Assembly: GCA_964422925.1 (NCBI GenBank)
Contig: CAYRDC010000005.1
Coordinates: forward strand, 1-64,000
Source: CAYRDC01 sp964422925
GTDB lineage: Bacteria > Bacteroidota > Bacteroidia > Chitinophagales > S012-47
Direction of reading: 5' to 3'
DNA length: 64,000 nt
In this document: one piece after another, positions 9,101 through 16,654 of the stretch
Layout: each line of letters opens with the position of its first letter
Numbering within the stretch: position 1 is the stretch's first letter
Made by a program: the position numbers and the translations under genes
Notes under the pieces: generated by a model
What the model saw: the letters and a program-made list of their open reading frames with translations, nothing else
Databases searched by the model: none
What the model was told of the DNA's origin: nothing

Positions 9101-10882
9101 CTGATAATTACCTGTACTGCTAACCATCAGTGGATAGGATACTTCCAGGCTGTTTAGCTTTTTTTGATTGTTTTGAATTAATTTGATAGTTATGATGTCA
9201 TTTCCGGTATTTAAATCCAGGATATTCAGATTGGCGGGAGCGGGTCCTGCCAGGGAAGTGGCAATGGTTTTATCGACCAGGTCGGTATAAGTTATGCTGA
9301 TTTGACCGTTGGGATCAATGGTCATTATTTTTTTATAATGCACGGCATATCCGATATCGGAGCCGAACAAGCGGTCCAATTGTTCCTGGGTCGGGGAGCC
9401 GTAATAATATTTAGTTTCATGATTGGACCCCAATTTATGATTGGCGCCAACACCGCTTTGTCGCCTGATACGCCCCGAATTATCCGGAGTATATTCGGTA
9501 ACCGTAAAGGGGTAGCCTCCGGCATCGGGCACATAGCCCTGTGCCCCGTCCGTATTGGTCGAATCCGTTGCAATGCCCCAACTGTAATAATGTCCGGCTC
9601 CGCTTCCGGAATATAATGGATTAACCGAACTGACGCATGAACCGTTGTCAAGATCAAAATCACTGCGGTCGTAGTATTTTTGGGTGGCATTACTTTGATT
9701 AAAATTTCGAAAATATTTTATTTTCATCGTATCGGTAGGTGTCGGAAGGATTTGCACGGCAGGCCGGCCCTGGTGATCATAAATTGTTTCGCTTACAATG
9801 GCTTTTCCGGTCGTGTTGAGCATTGTAACACTTTGCCGGTTTCGGAGGGTTCCGTCATAATAGTTAATGATTTCTTTTCTTTTTCCTTTTTCCGCATAGG
9901 AAATCCAATACTGCCAGTTTAAATGTCTTTCGTGGGCCAGTGTAGTATCAATATGAAATTTATGACCATAGGCACTAACCAGGTTAGGAGGATAAAAAGC
10001 TTCACTGGACCATTCTCCCGGCACCCATTGTTCAAAATTATTTCCGGCTTTCCAAAGGGGACGTACGCGGTAACAGACATACCCTTGTTCGTAAATCATT
10101 GGGATATTGTAAGAATTGCCGGTCAGCCGTACCCGGGTACTGTTGTGTGCAAAATCCAGTGTTAACTGACTGGCAGGCAGACTGCCTCCCTTACCGTCAT
10201 AATCATCCACCCAGGTCCATTCCAGATCGTAAGCCTCCATGCTGTCGGCCAAAGGCCAGTAAACTTCCAGTTGATTGCTTGTTGCATGGTAAATGCTTCC
10301 GATTGAAGTATTGGGAATAAAATAAGACGGGTACGGTTTGTAATATCGCTCCACCATACCTCCGGCACCTACAAAAATATGTTCTTCTGCATTGGGCAGC
10401 ACACTGGCTCCGTTTTCATCTTTTATATCCGTAACCGTAACAGTTATTTTATGGGCATCATTTATAACCAGAACCGTTTTGTCCGTGAAAGGATGATGTG
10501 CATTGGGGTCGTAGTTGATTCGGAGCCTGGGGTAAATGGTATGACTGATAAACTGTCCTCCAGAATAGGTCAGGTAGGTTACTGACAGGTATACGGTATA
10601 ATTGTATTGGGTTCCCGGATTGTCTTGATCGTGATCAATTCCCACATACACCTCTCCCCGTACCGAATCATTGGTAAAACGGTCGCTCCAGTTGGAGTTA
10701 TTCTGCATGTAAGTAAACTGTGGGTCCTGGGCAATGATTTGCGAATTGGTGTTGTTTGTGAAATTATTGTTGATTTGGATGCCCGTCAGGTCACCGGTGG
10801 TAATAAAAAGTTCTTCCCTGGCCTGGAATGTAAAAGGCAGGAACAATAACAATACTGTGACAACTATTTGTTTGGGGAGCAT
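3137..10882 (-). CDS. Giant secreted Rhs/YD-repeat protein with C-terminal zinc metalloprotease tip
   Basis: 2,581 residues with an N-terminal signal peptide (about residues 1-21), so Sec export is expected. The N-terminal part carries beta-rich regions. Residues ~620-1350 form a Cys-rich insert. From ~1550 a Bacteroidota-type YD-repeat shell begins (YYYDRAGNLVKTVPPQG, then many YDxxGN repeats). The Rhs core spans ~2206-2335, ending in a DPL...NNPIRFVDFDGQD motif. The tip (~2336-2581) differs in composition, being more A+T-rich. It has HEFGHFFGLDD at 2494-2504, a metzincin-type HExxHxxGxxD site with Asp as likely third zinc ligand (as in snapalysin, M7), and a Met-turn-like GGIMEY with Met2524. 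In Rhs proteins the shell encases a toxic tip released by self-cleavage at the core. A protease effector is inferred. The TIMP-like gene follows directly. Confidence 0.9.
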   Translation of the reverse strand: MLPKQIVVTVLLLFLPFTFQAREELFITTGDLTGIQINNNFTNNTNSQIIAQDPQFTYMQNNSNWSDRFTNDSVRGEVYVGIDHDQDNPGTQYNYTVYLSVTYLTYSGGQFISHTIYPRLRINYDPNAHHPFTDKTVLVINDAHKITVTVTDIKDENGASVLPNAEEHIFVGAGGMVERYYKPYPSYFIPNTSIGSIYHATSNQLEVYWPLADSMEAYDLEWTWVDDYDGKGGSLPASQLTLDFAHNSTRVRLTGNSYNIPMIYEQGYVCYRVRPLWKAGNNFEQWVPGEWSSEAFYPPNLVSAYGHKFHIDTTLAHERHLNWQYWISYAEKGKRKEIINYYDGTLRNRQSVTMLNTTGKAIVSETIYDHQGRPAVQILPTPTDTMKIKYFRNFNQSNATQKYYDRSDFDLDNGSCVSSVNPLYSGSGAGHYYSWGIATDSTNTDGAQGYVPDAGGYPFTVTEYTPDNSGRIRRQSGVGANHKLGSNHETKYYYGSPTQEQLDRLFGSDIGYAVHYKKIMTIDPNGQISITYTDLVDKTIATSLAGPAPANLNILDLNTGNDIITIKLIQNNQKKLNSLEVSYPLMVSSTGNYQFQYSMTPEKFQDLCLAAGYCMDCIYELSISVMDECGNEMLPYGAVTRTIGQPDGQCNDPIPLFSINADSLLISQLPAGQYNLVKRLTLSRTALQNYAKAWIDSNTCLKTYMDFFREELDSMDFSGCYIDDCSNGQCDTLTPCEAAYKVMLTDVSPGGQYGLFDFDAGKDSFDASGYPLSVFNTANGLGTDNNWRHPASPYLDENGQPDSVLTPGGKKILPQDLFTLTEFIHYWKPSWAQSLVTYHPEMCYFTWCDNNAASNEYDRLMMKTNRFKDAYDMGLLNPLNMNQSQGAPAIVNSLPYVNVPDPYFQPGGNGAAQYPAMRDTMQIYYDSLGSSIWDVAVWTVSCNGSAQKSINQCISSHPFGQDSCVNDKVWMTFRSLYLSLKLKFQEIARNDSALANNCTNNCIGNPQCAPSPFADKVKRFPSVSEILDLDVWQEGNPILYDSGTGPGVDTVNNRLARHCDSTCAGYADYWMSVLDSCYLYLPGNETWNPGQPTYDAIRQELINVCVTGCDFNNPMGSSTTPPGKTTANGYSSFEQVINTMLGIDSMPDCSADLLTQPMPYGHHYLGNADTGFSSMDTCACNLILNTWNDYNNDPSLPPGTTFSSYFESVNGVSVPLLDGKLCICSDALAMGSGLWTPIATAYLDSLNIWIPFDITCPECISCTNFSDYMAEFQALYPNASLTNNPRLFTGFMNRKLDFNLTAADYSLFKQQCDDYYQNQGRYYTQPLTPEALDIQNLWATLANYNLFCNDTIPIGYLPEFLTSSLNWNFSADPGCWMLFQTWTPLPVYSQNDTVFFPFIQWKIFNTCTQDSAVIEFTYDQNNSSLPGSPSKNVCAWYQNNYNKDNSLIADTTDSQCDNYQFIFQFPNYVFHGMTTSYPMARCSTSPPTLCDEPIFYAAQIDTNDCRRHLINMAMQNARVRYRSYIDSNIAAFKAAYTGFCLANNSEILNLTYPENEYYYTLYYYDRAGNLVKTVPPQGVHPLNSSQLTDAAAYRDSVSKGLNPVKPIRPNHTLYSSYQYTSFNQIRIQNNPDGGTTRFWYDNMGRPVLSQNARQALMQGLPPTTYQTYSYTVYDAFGRITEVGEINAQADPTPAQINDPTFPLSFGSNPHEIIKTFYDMPIAGIALGQQNLRNRVAATAYYSSANQQSYDYATHFSYDAHGNVKKLVQENTNLASLPGDADKKTIEYEYDLVSGNVNEVKYQQGYTDQFYHRYSYDADNRITDVYTSADGIIWDHDANYQYYLHGPLARMELGEHRVQGIDYAYTIQGWIKGVNSNVLNPDMDMGHDGSPGDEYIHGQPGRHRHIAIDAFGYSLSYFADDYHPINQKDVNNPNTYFLASMNNTAFGNAVPDLYNGNIARMVTSLSDTGNVYLPPQGMAYRYDQLNRLVHAEAHQGITNNAWNPSGTALNLYGTDYSYDANGNLLTLQRKGDQSANPDMDALTYHYYSGTNQLEYVDDAVAAATYANDLDDQTAQNYAYDPSGNLAKDQAEEIDTILWTAYGKIKRITRTTGSTKPDLEFAYDASGNRVMKHVIPNNGAPDSYTYYVRDAQGNVMATYTVADDSGTQKQQLLEQYLYGSSRLGTHNEPVWVSPLTSTDTFRTDRVLGHKYYELTNHLGNVLVTITDQKIPQDTDTNDTIDYYLPRVAGVWDYYPFGMQMPGRTISSGAYRYGFNGKETDDEVSGTGNQYDYGFRMYNPRLGRFLCLDPLMKKYPDLSPYHFTGNNPIRFVDFDGQDFGVKVNHKDKTIIIVANVYTTSKKAYEQALKSAGNWNAKSATIDGYTVTFQIKVYKPVSVTELEVVKSFRTVNFYRKNNKLKKRLYAKYKNLYVKGATLQAAEDDPIGNSYSGNYGLLHSNIVSGERFDGGQTANGEHADMNTHTELGDMGAYEDLVTHEFGHFFGLDDLDSDRDGITDPYYPGDGGIMEYKGLNLNPISDDDVKTILNFAKNALSGKTKNTDANVELLENTGHSDGSNPLGVKSK
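4109..4268. repeat. 160-bp Rhs core repeat, copy 2 (partner 1055-1214)
   Basis: This is the matching block inside the full-length Rhs gene, in the same orientation as copy 1 and about 3.05 kb away. It lies just before the codons of the variable metalloprotease tip. Recombination between the copies would delete the metalloprotease tip, the TIMP-like gene and the intervening fragments, and fuse the JAB-like tip to the long Rhs body. Confidence 0.9.
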
Positions 10883-10919
10883 AACAAACGGTTTGGCAGT
10901 GGTCAGATATTGAGATTGA

Positions 10920-11564
10920 CTAATCTTTTATGCAGCGTACGTATGATTTCCATTTTAACATTGCCCCGCTTAGGGTCATTTCATCCTTGATATTGCTGAA
11001 ATCTGAAAAACCCCATACCAATGCACCTCCGGTGGAAAATTTGCTTGATGACCAGAAATCAACTGAAAGGCCCAGGTAGTAAAATTTACCGTCATGCACC
11101 CCACCCAGCAGGGCGTTGAAGCCGGTGGAGTCGCCTGCCTTGAGATATTTGCCAGCCGAATCATACCCTCCCAGGTAAGCAGCCAGAGTGTCCAGTTCTT
11201 TTTTGGACGGTAAATGCCAGCCTTCCGGAACCGAGCTGACAGCTGTCCAGTAATTGTACATCCTGCCGAAGGTGTCGCAATTGACAGGATCCTTGGCAAA
11301 GCAGACACTGCCGGTGTCGGTGTAATAGTTGAGGTTTTCAGCCATCCAGCACTGCTTGCCTATGGTTACCACTTTATAGGTCTGCCCGTCACGGGGGTCG
11401 GTGAATTCACCGCACTCGGGGTATTTGCATTTGCCGTTGTCCACCACCGCGTTGGGGTCGTAATTCAGGGAATTGGGGTCGGTGCAGCCCCTGCGCTTGC
11501 AGGACGAGCTGATCAGCAGAATCAAAAACAGGGTGTTGAGAAAAATCAGAAAGTTGCGTTTCAT
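10920..11564 (-). CDS. FISUMP-domain lipoprotein
   Basis: 214 residues with a lipoprotein signal (basic MKRN start, hydrophobic core, LLISSSC lipobox at about residue 22). A short Cys-bounded segment follows with the pattern GCTDPNSLNYDPNA...GKC, common as a linker module in Bacteroidota surface proteins. The rest (~50-213) is a FISUMP (Fib_succ_major) domain: GQTYKVVTIGKQCWMAENL near its start, GRMYNYWTA and GWHLPSKKELDTL in the middle, and WSSSKF plus a terminal YVRCIKD. The biochemical function of this domain is unknown. It lies 37 bp upstream of the giant Rhs gene on the same strand, so the two may be co-transcribed. It is probably anchored in the outer membrane. Confidence 0.88.
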   Translation of the reverse strand: MKRNFLIFLNTLFLILLISSSCKRRGCTDPNSLNYDPNAVVDNGKCKYPECGEFTDPRDGQTYKVVTIGKQCWMAENLNYYTDTGSVCFAKDPVNCDTFGRMYNYWTAVSSVPEGWHLPSKKELDTLAAYLGGYDSAGKYLKAGDSTGFNALLGGVHDGKFYYLGLSVDFWSSSKFSTGGALVWGFSDFSNIKDEMTLSGAMLKWKSYVRCIKD

Positions 11565-11868
11565 GGTTTTCCGGTTTTAATCAGTTCGGGAAATGTGTCA
11601 GGTGATTGGCTGAAAGGCTTGACATGAAGGGGGATGTGCCGGTATGCCGGAAGGGTGTCAAAGGCGAGGTCGCAGGAAGGCCCGTCTTTGCCTTTACCGA
11701 CCCGGGGAAACGGCCGCCCCGGAAGCCCGGGAAAAACGGCAGCCGGGAGGGCAGCCCGGTACAGCGGAAACTTCATGATGGATAAAGGTAATAAATAAAA
11801 TTCAAACTTTATCAATACAAGCAGCGGATAACGGCTGATTTCGTAATTTCCGCTTTGACACCGGGCCA
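11565..11868. other. Intergenic region between the FISUMP lipoprotein and recQ
   Basis: About 300 bp separate these divergent genes. The left part is G+C-rich and contains several short CCGG-centred inverted repeats. The right part (about 11785-11825) is A+T-rich and is the likely place for promoters. A minus-strand frame crosses it but shows no start context or family pattern. No RNA gene or convincing promoter consensus was seen. Confidence 0.5.
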
Positions 11869-13776
11869 GTGGAAGACATTCATCAAATACTGAAGCAATA
11901 CTGGGGTTTCGGTTCGTTCCGGCCGATGCAGGAGGAGATTATCCGTTCGGTGATGGACGGGCGCGACACCCTGGCCGTATTGCCCACGGGGGGCGGCAAA
12001 TCGCTTTGCTACCAGGTGCCGGGCATGGCGCGGCCCGGTTTGTGCCTGATCATCTCGCCTCTTATTGCCCTGATGAAAGACCAGGTGTACAGCCTGGCCC
12101 GGGTGAAGGTGAAGGCGCGGGCCCTGATGAGCGGAATGAGCCACCGGGAAATGGAAACCGCGCTCGACAATTGCCGCTTTGGGGATGTTAAGTTCCTGTT
12201 TGTTTCCCCTGAGCGTCTGGAGACCCGTTTGTTCCGGGAGCAGTTGCACACGCTGGATATCAACCTCCTGGCAGTGGATGAGGCGCATTGCATTTCCCAG
12301 TGGGGATATGATTTCCGGCCGCCTTACCTGCGCATTGCTGACATCCGGGAACAGCTTCCGGAGGTGCCGGTGCTGGCCCTCACCGCCACGGCAACCCCTT
12401 CCGTACGGGAAGATATCATGGAAAAGCTGCGGTTCCGGGAGCCGAACATGATCAGCGGCACCTTTTTCCGGGCGGGGCTGCGCTTTGTGGTCCGCAAAAC
12501 GGAAAACAAACGCGAACGCCTGGAAGAAATCCTGGACAAGGTGCCAGGCTCCTGCCTGGTGTATGTCAGCACGAGGAGAACTGCCCGGGAATTGTCTGAT
12601 TACCTGAAGAAAAAAGGCTATTCCGTAAGTGATTATCATGCCGGCCTGGAACGCAGCCTGCGCATTCAGCGGCAAAATGAATGGACCAGGGGTGATATCC
12701 GGATCATGGTCTGTACCAATGCATTCGGAATGGGAATTGACAAATCCGATGTGCGGCTGGTGTTGCACTATGACCTGCCGGAAAGCCTGGAAGCCTATTA
12801 CCAGGAAGCCGGCCGTGCCGGCCGGGACGGCAAAAAGGCCTATGCCGTACTGCTGTATGAAAACCGGGACCTGCACCAGGTGGAGCAGATCATTGAACAA
12901 AAATTTCCACCGCTTGCATACCTACAACAGGTTTACCGCGCCATAGGCCTTTACCTCGGGGTGGCCATCGGTGCCGGCCTGCATGAAAGCTATGATTTCG
13001 ATTTCAGGGACTTTTGCGCCCGCTACAACCTCGATTATCTCAAAACCTTCAATGCCTTCCGGCTGCTGGAACAGGAAAATTACCTGTCCCTGACCGATGA
13101 AGTGGACCTGGCGCCACGCATTCGCTTCCTGGTCGATAACCGCACCCTGTACAAATTTGAAGTGGAGCATCCGGATTACTCGCCATTGCTCCGGTTCCTG
13201 CTGCGCAACCATATGGGGGCTTTTGAGCAACTGGTCCGGATTAATGAAAACCTGATAGCCCGCCACCTGGGTATCCGGCCCGACAGCTTGGTCCGGTACC
13301 TGGAATCCCTCGGGAAAATGGATATTCTGGAATTCGAACCCCGGAAAAGTTTCCCGCAGCTGATGTGGCTTACCGAGCGCCTGGATGAGAAAAACCTGCG
13401 GCTGGATAAAAAGCTGATAGTCAACCGTAAGAAAGCGCTCCGTCAGCGTCTGCAGGCCATGAATGACTATGCGCTCAACCAGCATAAATGCAGAAGCCAG
13501 TTCCTGGCCGGATATTTCGGGGAAAACCTGGCCGAACGCTGTGGAATTTGTGACATCTGCGAGGAAATCGCCCGGGGAGGATTGAATGACGAGAAATTTG
13601 AAGCCATGGCCCAAAAGATTGAAACCCTTATCCGGCAATCTCCCCTTTCCGCCAAAGACCTGGTCCGGGTGTTGAAAACCTACCGCAGGGATGATGTAGA
13701 AGCTGTGGTGCGTTGGCTCATCAGCCAGCAAATGGTCCGGGTGAATGAGGTAAATGAGTTAATTTGGCAGGCGTGA
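11869..13776 (+). CDS. recQ: ATP-dependent DNA helicase RecQ
   Basis: 635 residues from a GTG. A 3'-5' DNA helicase of superfamily 2 for recombination and fork repair. Motif I is PTGGGKS (39-45) and motif II is DEAH (137-140), followed by the RecQ aromatic loop CISQWGYDFRPPY. Motifs IV-VI are clear (VYVSTRRTARELSDYL, ATNAFGMGIDKSDVR-like, QEAGRAGRDGK). A zinc-binding subdomain has Cys541, Cys558, Cys561 and Cys564. The last ~65 residues look like a small helical or winged module rather than a classical HRDC domain, as in the shorter RecQ paralogues of Bacteroidota. The stop overlaps the start of the glycosyltransferase gene (GTGA), so it heads a three-gene transcript. Confidence 0.95.
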   Translation: MEDIHQILKQYWGFGSFRPMQEEIIRSVMDGRDTLAVLPTGGGKSLCYQVPGMARPGLCLIISPLIALMKDQVYSLARVKVKARALMSGMSHREMETALDNCRFGDVKFLFVSPERLETRLFREQLHTLDINLLAVDEAHCISQWGYDFRPPYLRIADIREQLPEVPVLALTATATPSVREDIMEKLRFREPNMISGTFFRAGLRFVVRKTENKRERLEEILDKVPGSCLVYVSTRRTARELSDYLKKKGYSVSDYHAGLERSLRIQRQNEWTRGDIRIMVCTNAFGMGIDKSDVRLVLHYDLPESLEAYYQEAGRAGRDGKKAYAVLLYENRDLHQVEQIIEQKFPPLAYLQQVYRAIGLYLGVAIGAGLHESYDFDFRDFCARYNLDYLKTFNAFRLLEQENYLSLTDEVDLAPRIRFLVDNRTLYKFEVEHPDYSPLLRFLLRNHMGAFEQLVRINENLIARHLGIRPDSLVRYLESLGKMDILEFEPRKSFPQLMWLTERLDEKNLRLDKKLIVNRKKALRQRLQAMNDYALNQHKCRSQFLAGYFGENLAERCGICDICEEIARGGLNDEKFEAMAQKIETLIRQSPLSAKDLVRVLKTYRRDDVEAVVRWLISQQMVRVNEVNELIWQA

Positions 13777-14858
13777 GCACTGTTTTTTTTACGGTATCCA
13801 ATGACCTGAACCATGACCAGCGGATGCATCGCATCTGCCAAACACTTCACGAGGCAGGATACCGGGTGCGCATTATAGGCCGGAAAAAACGAAACAGCCG
13901 CCCACTGGAAAACAAACCCTGGGAGCAGGTCAGGCTGAACTGCCTGTTTGAAAAAGGAAAAGCCTTTTACCTGGTCCTGAATCTTCGCTTGTTTCTCTAC
14001 CTGTTGTTTCACCGTTTCGATGCGGTCTGTGCCGTGGATGCCGATACCTTTATGGCTGCCTGGCTCGCGGCCCGCCTCAAGGGCAGGAAACCGGGCTTTG
14101 ACGCGCATGAATATTTTTCGGAAGTACCGGAAGTGATTCACCGGCCTTTTGTCCAAAAGGTATGGCGCAGGGTTGAAAAATGGGCCTGCCAGCGATCCGG
14201 TTTCCGCTATACCGTTTCCGACAGCCTCGCCCGCGAATTCCGGGATATATATGGAGCGCCTTTTAAAGTGGTGCGCAACCTTCCCGTTTACAACCCCGTG
14301 GGTTCACCGGAAAAGTATGAGAAGTTCATCCTCTACCAGGGCGCGTTAAATGCCGGCCGGGGCCTGGAAGCCCTGATCCGGGCCATGCACCGGGTGGAGG
14401 CCCCCCTGGTATTGGCCGGCACAGGCGATATCGAAAAGGAACTCCGGCAACTGGCACTGGAGGAAGGCATGGAAAGCAAAGTCACCTTCACCGGCAACCT
14501 GATGCCGGATGAGTTGTCAGCTCTCACCCGCCAGGCCTGGGTGGGGGTGAACCTGCTGGACAACCTCAGCCGGAGCTACTATCTTTCCCTGGCCAATAAG
14601 TTTTTCGATTACATCCAGGCGGGCGTACCCGGTCTCAGCATGGATTTCCCGGAATACCGGGCCGTCACCGGTTCGTGGAACGTAGCCCTCCTGGTTTCTG
14701 AACTAAATGAAACCGAAGTCGCGGATAAACTGAATATCCTGCTGAATGACGATGATTTATACTCAGAAATGGTTAAGGCTTGCCATAAAGCCGCGAAGGT
14801 GTATTGCTGGGAAAATGAAAAAGAGGTATTGTTAAGCATTTGGTCTGGCTATGGATGA
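13773..14858 (+). CDS. Glycosyltransferase, GT4-like (GT-B fold)
   Basis: 361 residues from a GTG at 13773 that overlaps the recQ stop as GTGA; a TTG three codons upstream is less likely. The N-terminal Rossmann half has an early FFTVSNDLNHDQRMHRI segment and FDAHEYFSEVPEV, typical of GT4-type enzymes. The C-terminal half carries the donor-binding pattern FILYQGALNAGRGLEALI, PLVLAGTGD, VTFTGNL and a terminal acceptor/donor segment SLANKFFDYIQAGVP. There is no membrane segment, so it is probably cytosolic or membrane-associated and transfers a sugar from a nucleotide donor in surface polysaccharide synthesis. Donor and acceptor cannot be read. The next glycosyltransferase overlaps it by 8 bp, so they probably work in one pathway. 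Confidence 0.88.
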   Translation: MSTVFFTVSNDLNHDQRMHRICQTLHEAGYRVRIIGRKKRNSRPLENKPWEQVRLNCLFEKGKAFYLVLNLRLFLYLLFHRFDAVCAVDADTFMAAWLAARLKGRKPGFDAHEYFSEVPEVIHRPFVQKVWRRVEKWACQRSGFRYTVSDSLAREFRDIYGAPFKVVRNLPVYNPVGSPEKYEKFILYQGALNAGRGLEALIRAMHRVEAPLVLAGTGDIEKELRQLALEEGMESKVTFTGNLMPDELSALTRQAWVGVNLLDNLSRSYYLSLANKFFDYIQAGVPGLSMDFPEYRAVTGSWNVALLVSELNETEVADKLNILLNDDDLYSEMVKACHKAAKVYCWENEKEVLLSIWSGYG

Positions 14859-16005
14859 TATGCATTTGCACGTGGTATCTTTCAACATTCCCTATCCGGC
14901 TAATTACGGGGGGGTGATTGATGTGTTTTACAAAGTGAAGGCCCTGAGCCGGGCGGGGGTGAAAGTACACCTTCACAGTTTTCAGTACGGGCGCACGCGC
15001 ACCCGGAAGCTGAATGAATATTGTTTCAAAACACATTTTTACACGCGCAAACCGGCCTGGACCAGTTTTCATTTCCGCAGGCCGTATATCGTGCAGTCGC
15101 GGAGGGATCCGGAATTGCTCCAGCGGCTGCTGGAAGACGATTATCCCATTTTATTCGAAGGGCTGCACACCTGCTATTTTCTCGATCATCCGGCTTTGAA
15201 AAACCGCTTCAAGGCCGTGCGCCTACATAACGTGGAATGGGAATATTATTACCGGCTGGGGCACGCCACGCGCTCTGTCTGGAAGCGCTGGTATTTCCAC
15301 TGGGAATCGAAACGCCTGAAACAATATGAACGGATCCTTTCCCATGCGGATCTTTTGCTGGCCATTTCACCGGCTGACACCGGTTTTTACCGGCAGCGCT
15401 TCGGGCAAACCCATTACCTGCCGGTATTTCATCCCTTTGAAAAGGTGGACATCCTGCCCGGCCGGGGGAAGTATGCCTTGTATCACGGCAACCTAAGTGT
15501 GCCGGAGAATGAACAGGCGGTGCTGTTCCTGCTTCAGAATGTTTTCACGGAGGTGCAATTCCCGGTGGTGATCGCGGGTTTGAGCCCCACCAGGCGGGTC
15601 CGCAACGCGGTGTACCGCACCGGGCACGCCACCCTGGTGGAAAACCCGAATGAAAGCAAGATGCAGGAGTTGATCCGTGAGGCGCAAATCCATTTATTGC
15701 CCACGTTCCAGCAAACCGGCATCAAGCTGAAGCTCATCAACACCCTGTTCAACGGCCGCTACTGCATCGTCAACCCGCAGATGGTGGAAAACACGGGTAT
15801 GGAGCCCCTTTGCTTGGTGGCGCGGGACGCGGACAAAATGAAGCAGTTGCTAAGGGAATTCAGCTTCAGGGAGTTCACCAAAGAAGAAATCCGCCACAGG
15901 AAGGAAGTGCTTCAGCAGTTGTTTTCCAACGCCAAAAGCGCCCGGGCCCTTATTCGGTTATTGACTTCTGGCGTTCGTTCAGCAAACCGTTCTCACACTG
16001 AATGA
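14851..16005 (+). CDS. Glycosyltransferase family protein
   Basis: 384 residues; the ATG at 14851 lies inside the end of the previous gene (8-bp overlap). An N-terminal FNIPYPANYGGVIDVFYKVKAL segment is the typical start of GT-B glycosyltransferases of Bacteroidota (compare PPxxGGxx). The middle has RLHNVEWEYY, and the C-terminal half has KYALYHGNLSVPENEQA, VIAGLSP and a donor loop KLKLINTLFNGRYCIVN. Substrates are unknown. The last 56 bp run over the 3' end of the convergent ftsE gene. Its place after another glycosyltransferase suggests a short glycan-assembly operon driven from the recQ promoter. Confidence 0.85.
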   Translation: MDDMHLHVVSFNIPYPANYGGVIDVFYKVKALSRAGVKVHLHSFQYGRTRTRKLNEYCFKTHFYTRKPAWTSFHFRRPYIVQSRRDPELLQRLLEDDYPILFEGLHTCYFLDHPALKNRFKAVRLHNVEWEYYYRLGHATRSVWKRWYFHWESKRLKQYERILSHADLLLAISPADTGFYRQRFGQTHYLPVFHPFEKVDILPGRGKYALYHGNLSVPENEQAVLFLLQNVFTEVQFPVVIAGLSPTRRVRNAVYRTGHATLVENPNESKMQELIREAQIHLLPTFQQTGIKLKLINTLFNGRYCIVNPQMVENTGMEPLCLVARDADKMKQLLREFSFREFTKEEIRHRKEVLQQLFSNAKSARALIRLLTSGVRSANRSHTE

Positions 16006-16654
16006 TCCGGGCCGGGAACTGTTCAATGATGCGGTAGTCGTGCGTGGCGATGATTACCGTGGTACCCAGGTCCTTGTTGATTTGCCGCAGCAGCTTAATG
16101 ATATCGTAGGAAGTGTCCGGGTCGAGGTTGCCGGTGGGTTCGTCAGCCAGCAGGAGCTCCGGGTTGTTGAGCAGGGCCCGGGCAATGACCACCCGCTGCT
16201 GTTCGCCCCCCGACAGCTCGTGCGGCTTTTTGAAACCCTTGGTTTTGAGCCCCACCTTGTCGAGCACGGTATCGACCCGTACATCCATTTTGGCTTTGTC
16301 TTTCCAGCCGGTGGCCCGGAGCACGAATTTCAGGTTTTCACTGACGGTGCGGTCGTTCAGCAGGTTGAAATCCTGGAAAACGATACCCATCTTCCGCCTT
16401 AATGCCGGGAGTTTTTTCCAGGTGAGCTTGCTAAGGTCGAACCCGGTCACGATGGCATGTCCGTCTTTCAGCGGCAGGTCGCCATACAGGGTTTTCAGCA
16501 GGCTGCTTTTGCCGGTACCGGTTTTGCCGATGATATAAAGAAATTCACCTTCTGAAATTTTCAGATTTACATCGCGCAACACCAGGTTTTGCTGCTGGTA
16601 AATAGCCACATCCTGCAGGTGCACGACTAACGCGTCAGCTACGGGTTCTGCCAT
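15950..16654 (-). CDS. ftsE: FtsE-like ABC transporter ATPase
   Basis: 234 residues. An ABC ATPase with Walker A GKTGTGKS (43-50), Q-loop FQDFNLL (~94-99), signature LSGGEQQR (147-154) and Walker B LLLADEP (167-173) followed by TGNLDP, then the H-loop ATHDYRII. The length and the GTGNLDP-type D-loop fit FtsE, which pairs with FtsX to activate peptidoglycan hydrolases at division. No ftsX is adjacent; in many Bacteroidota ftsX lies elsewhere. The ATG shares one base with the stop of the small gene upstream (TAATG). The 3' end overlaps the convergent glycosyltransferase by 56 bp. A LolD/MacB-type ATPase is the alternative. Confidence 0.88.
   Translation of the reverse strand: MAEPVADALVVHLQDVAIYQQQNLVLRDVNLKISEGEFLYIIGKTGTGKSSLLKTLYGDLPLKDGHAIVTGFDLSKLTWKKLPALRRKMGIVFQDFNLLNDRTVSENLKFVLRATGWKDKAKMDVRVDTVLDKVGLKTKGFKKPHELSGGEQQRVVIARALLNNPELLLADEPTGNLDPDTSYDIIKLLRQINKDLGTTVIIATHDYRIIEQFPARIIQCENGLLNERQKSITE

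Noticed and set aside
11561..11815. 84-codon minus-strand frame upstream of the FISUMP gene
   Set aside because: Pro-rich translation of a G+C-rich intergenic stretch, with no signal or family pattern; its last codons overlap the FISUMP start.
11812..12900. Long open frame on the minus strand opposite recQ (362 codons)
   Set aside because: It is exactly opposite conserved RecQ motifs; its residues are low in family pattern and rich in His/Pro/Gln, as expected for a shadow frame in G+C-rich coding DNA.
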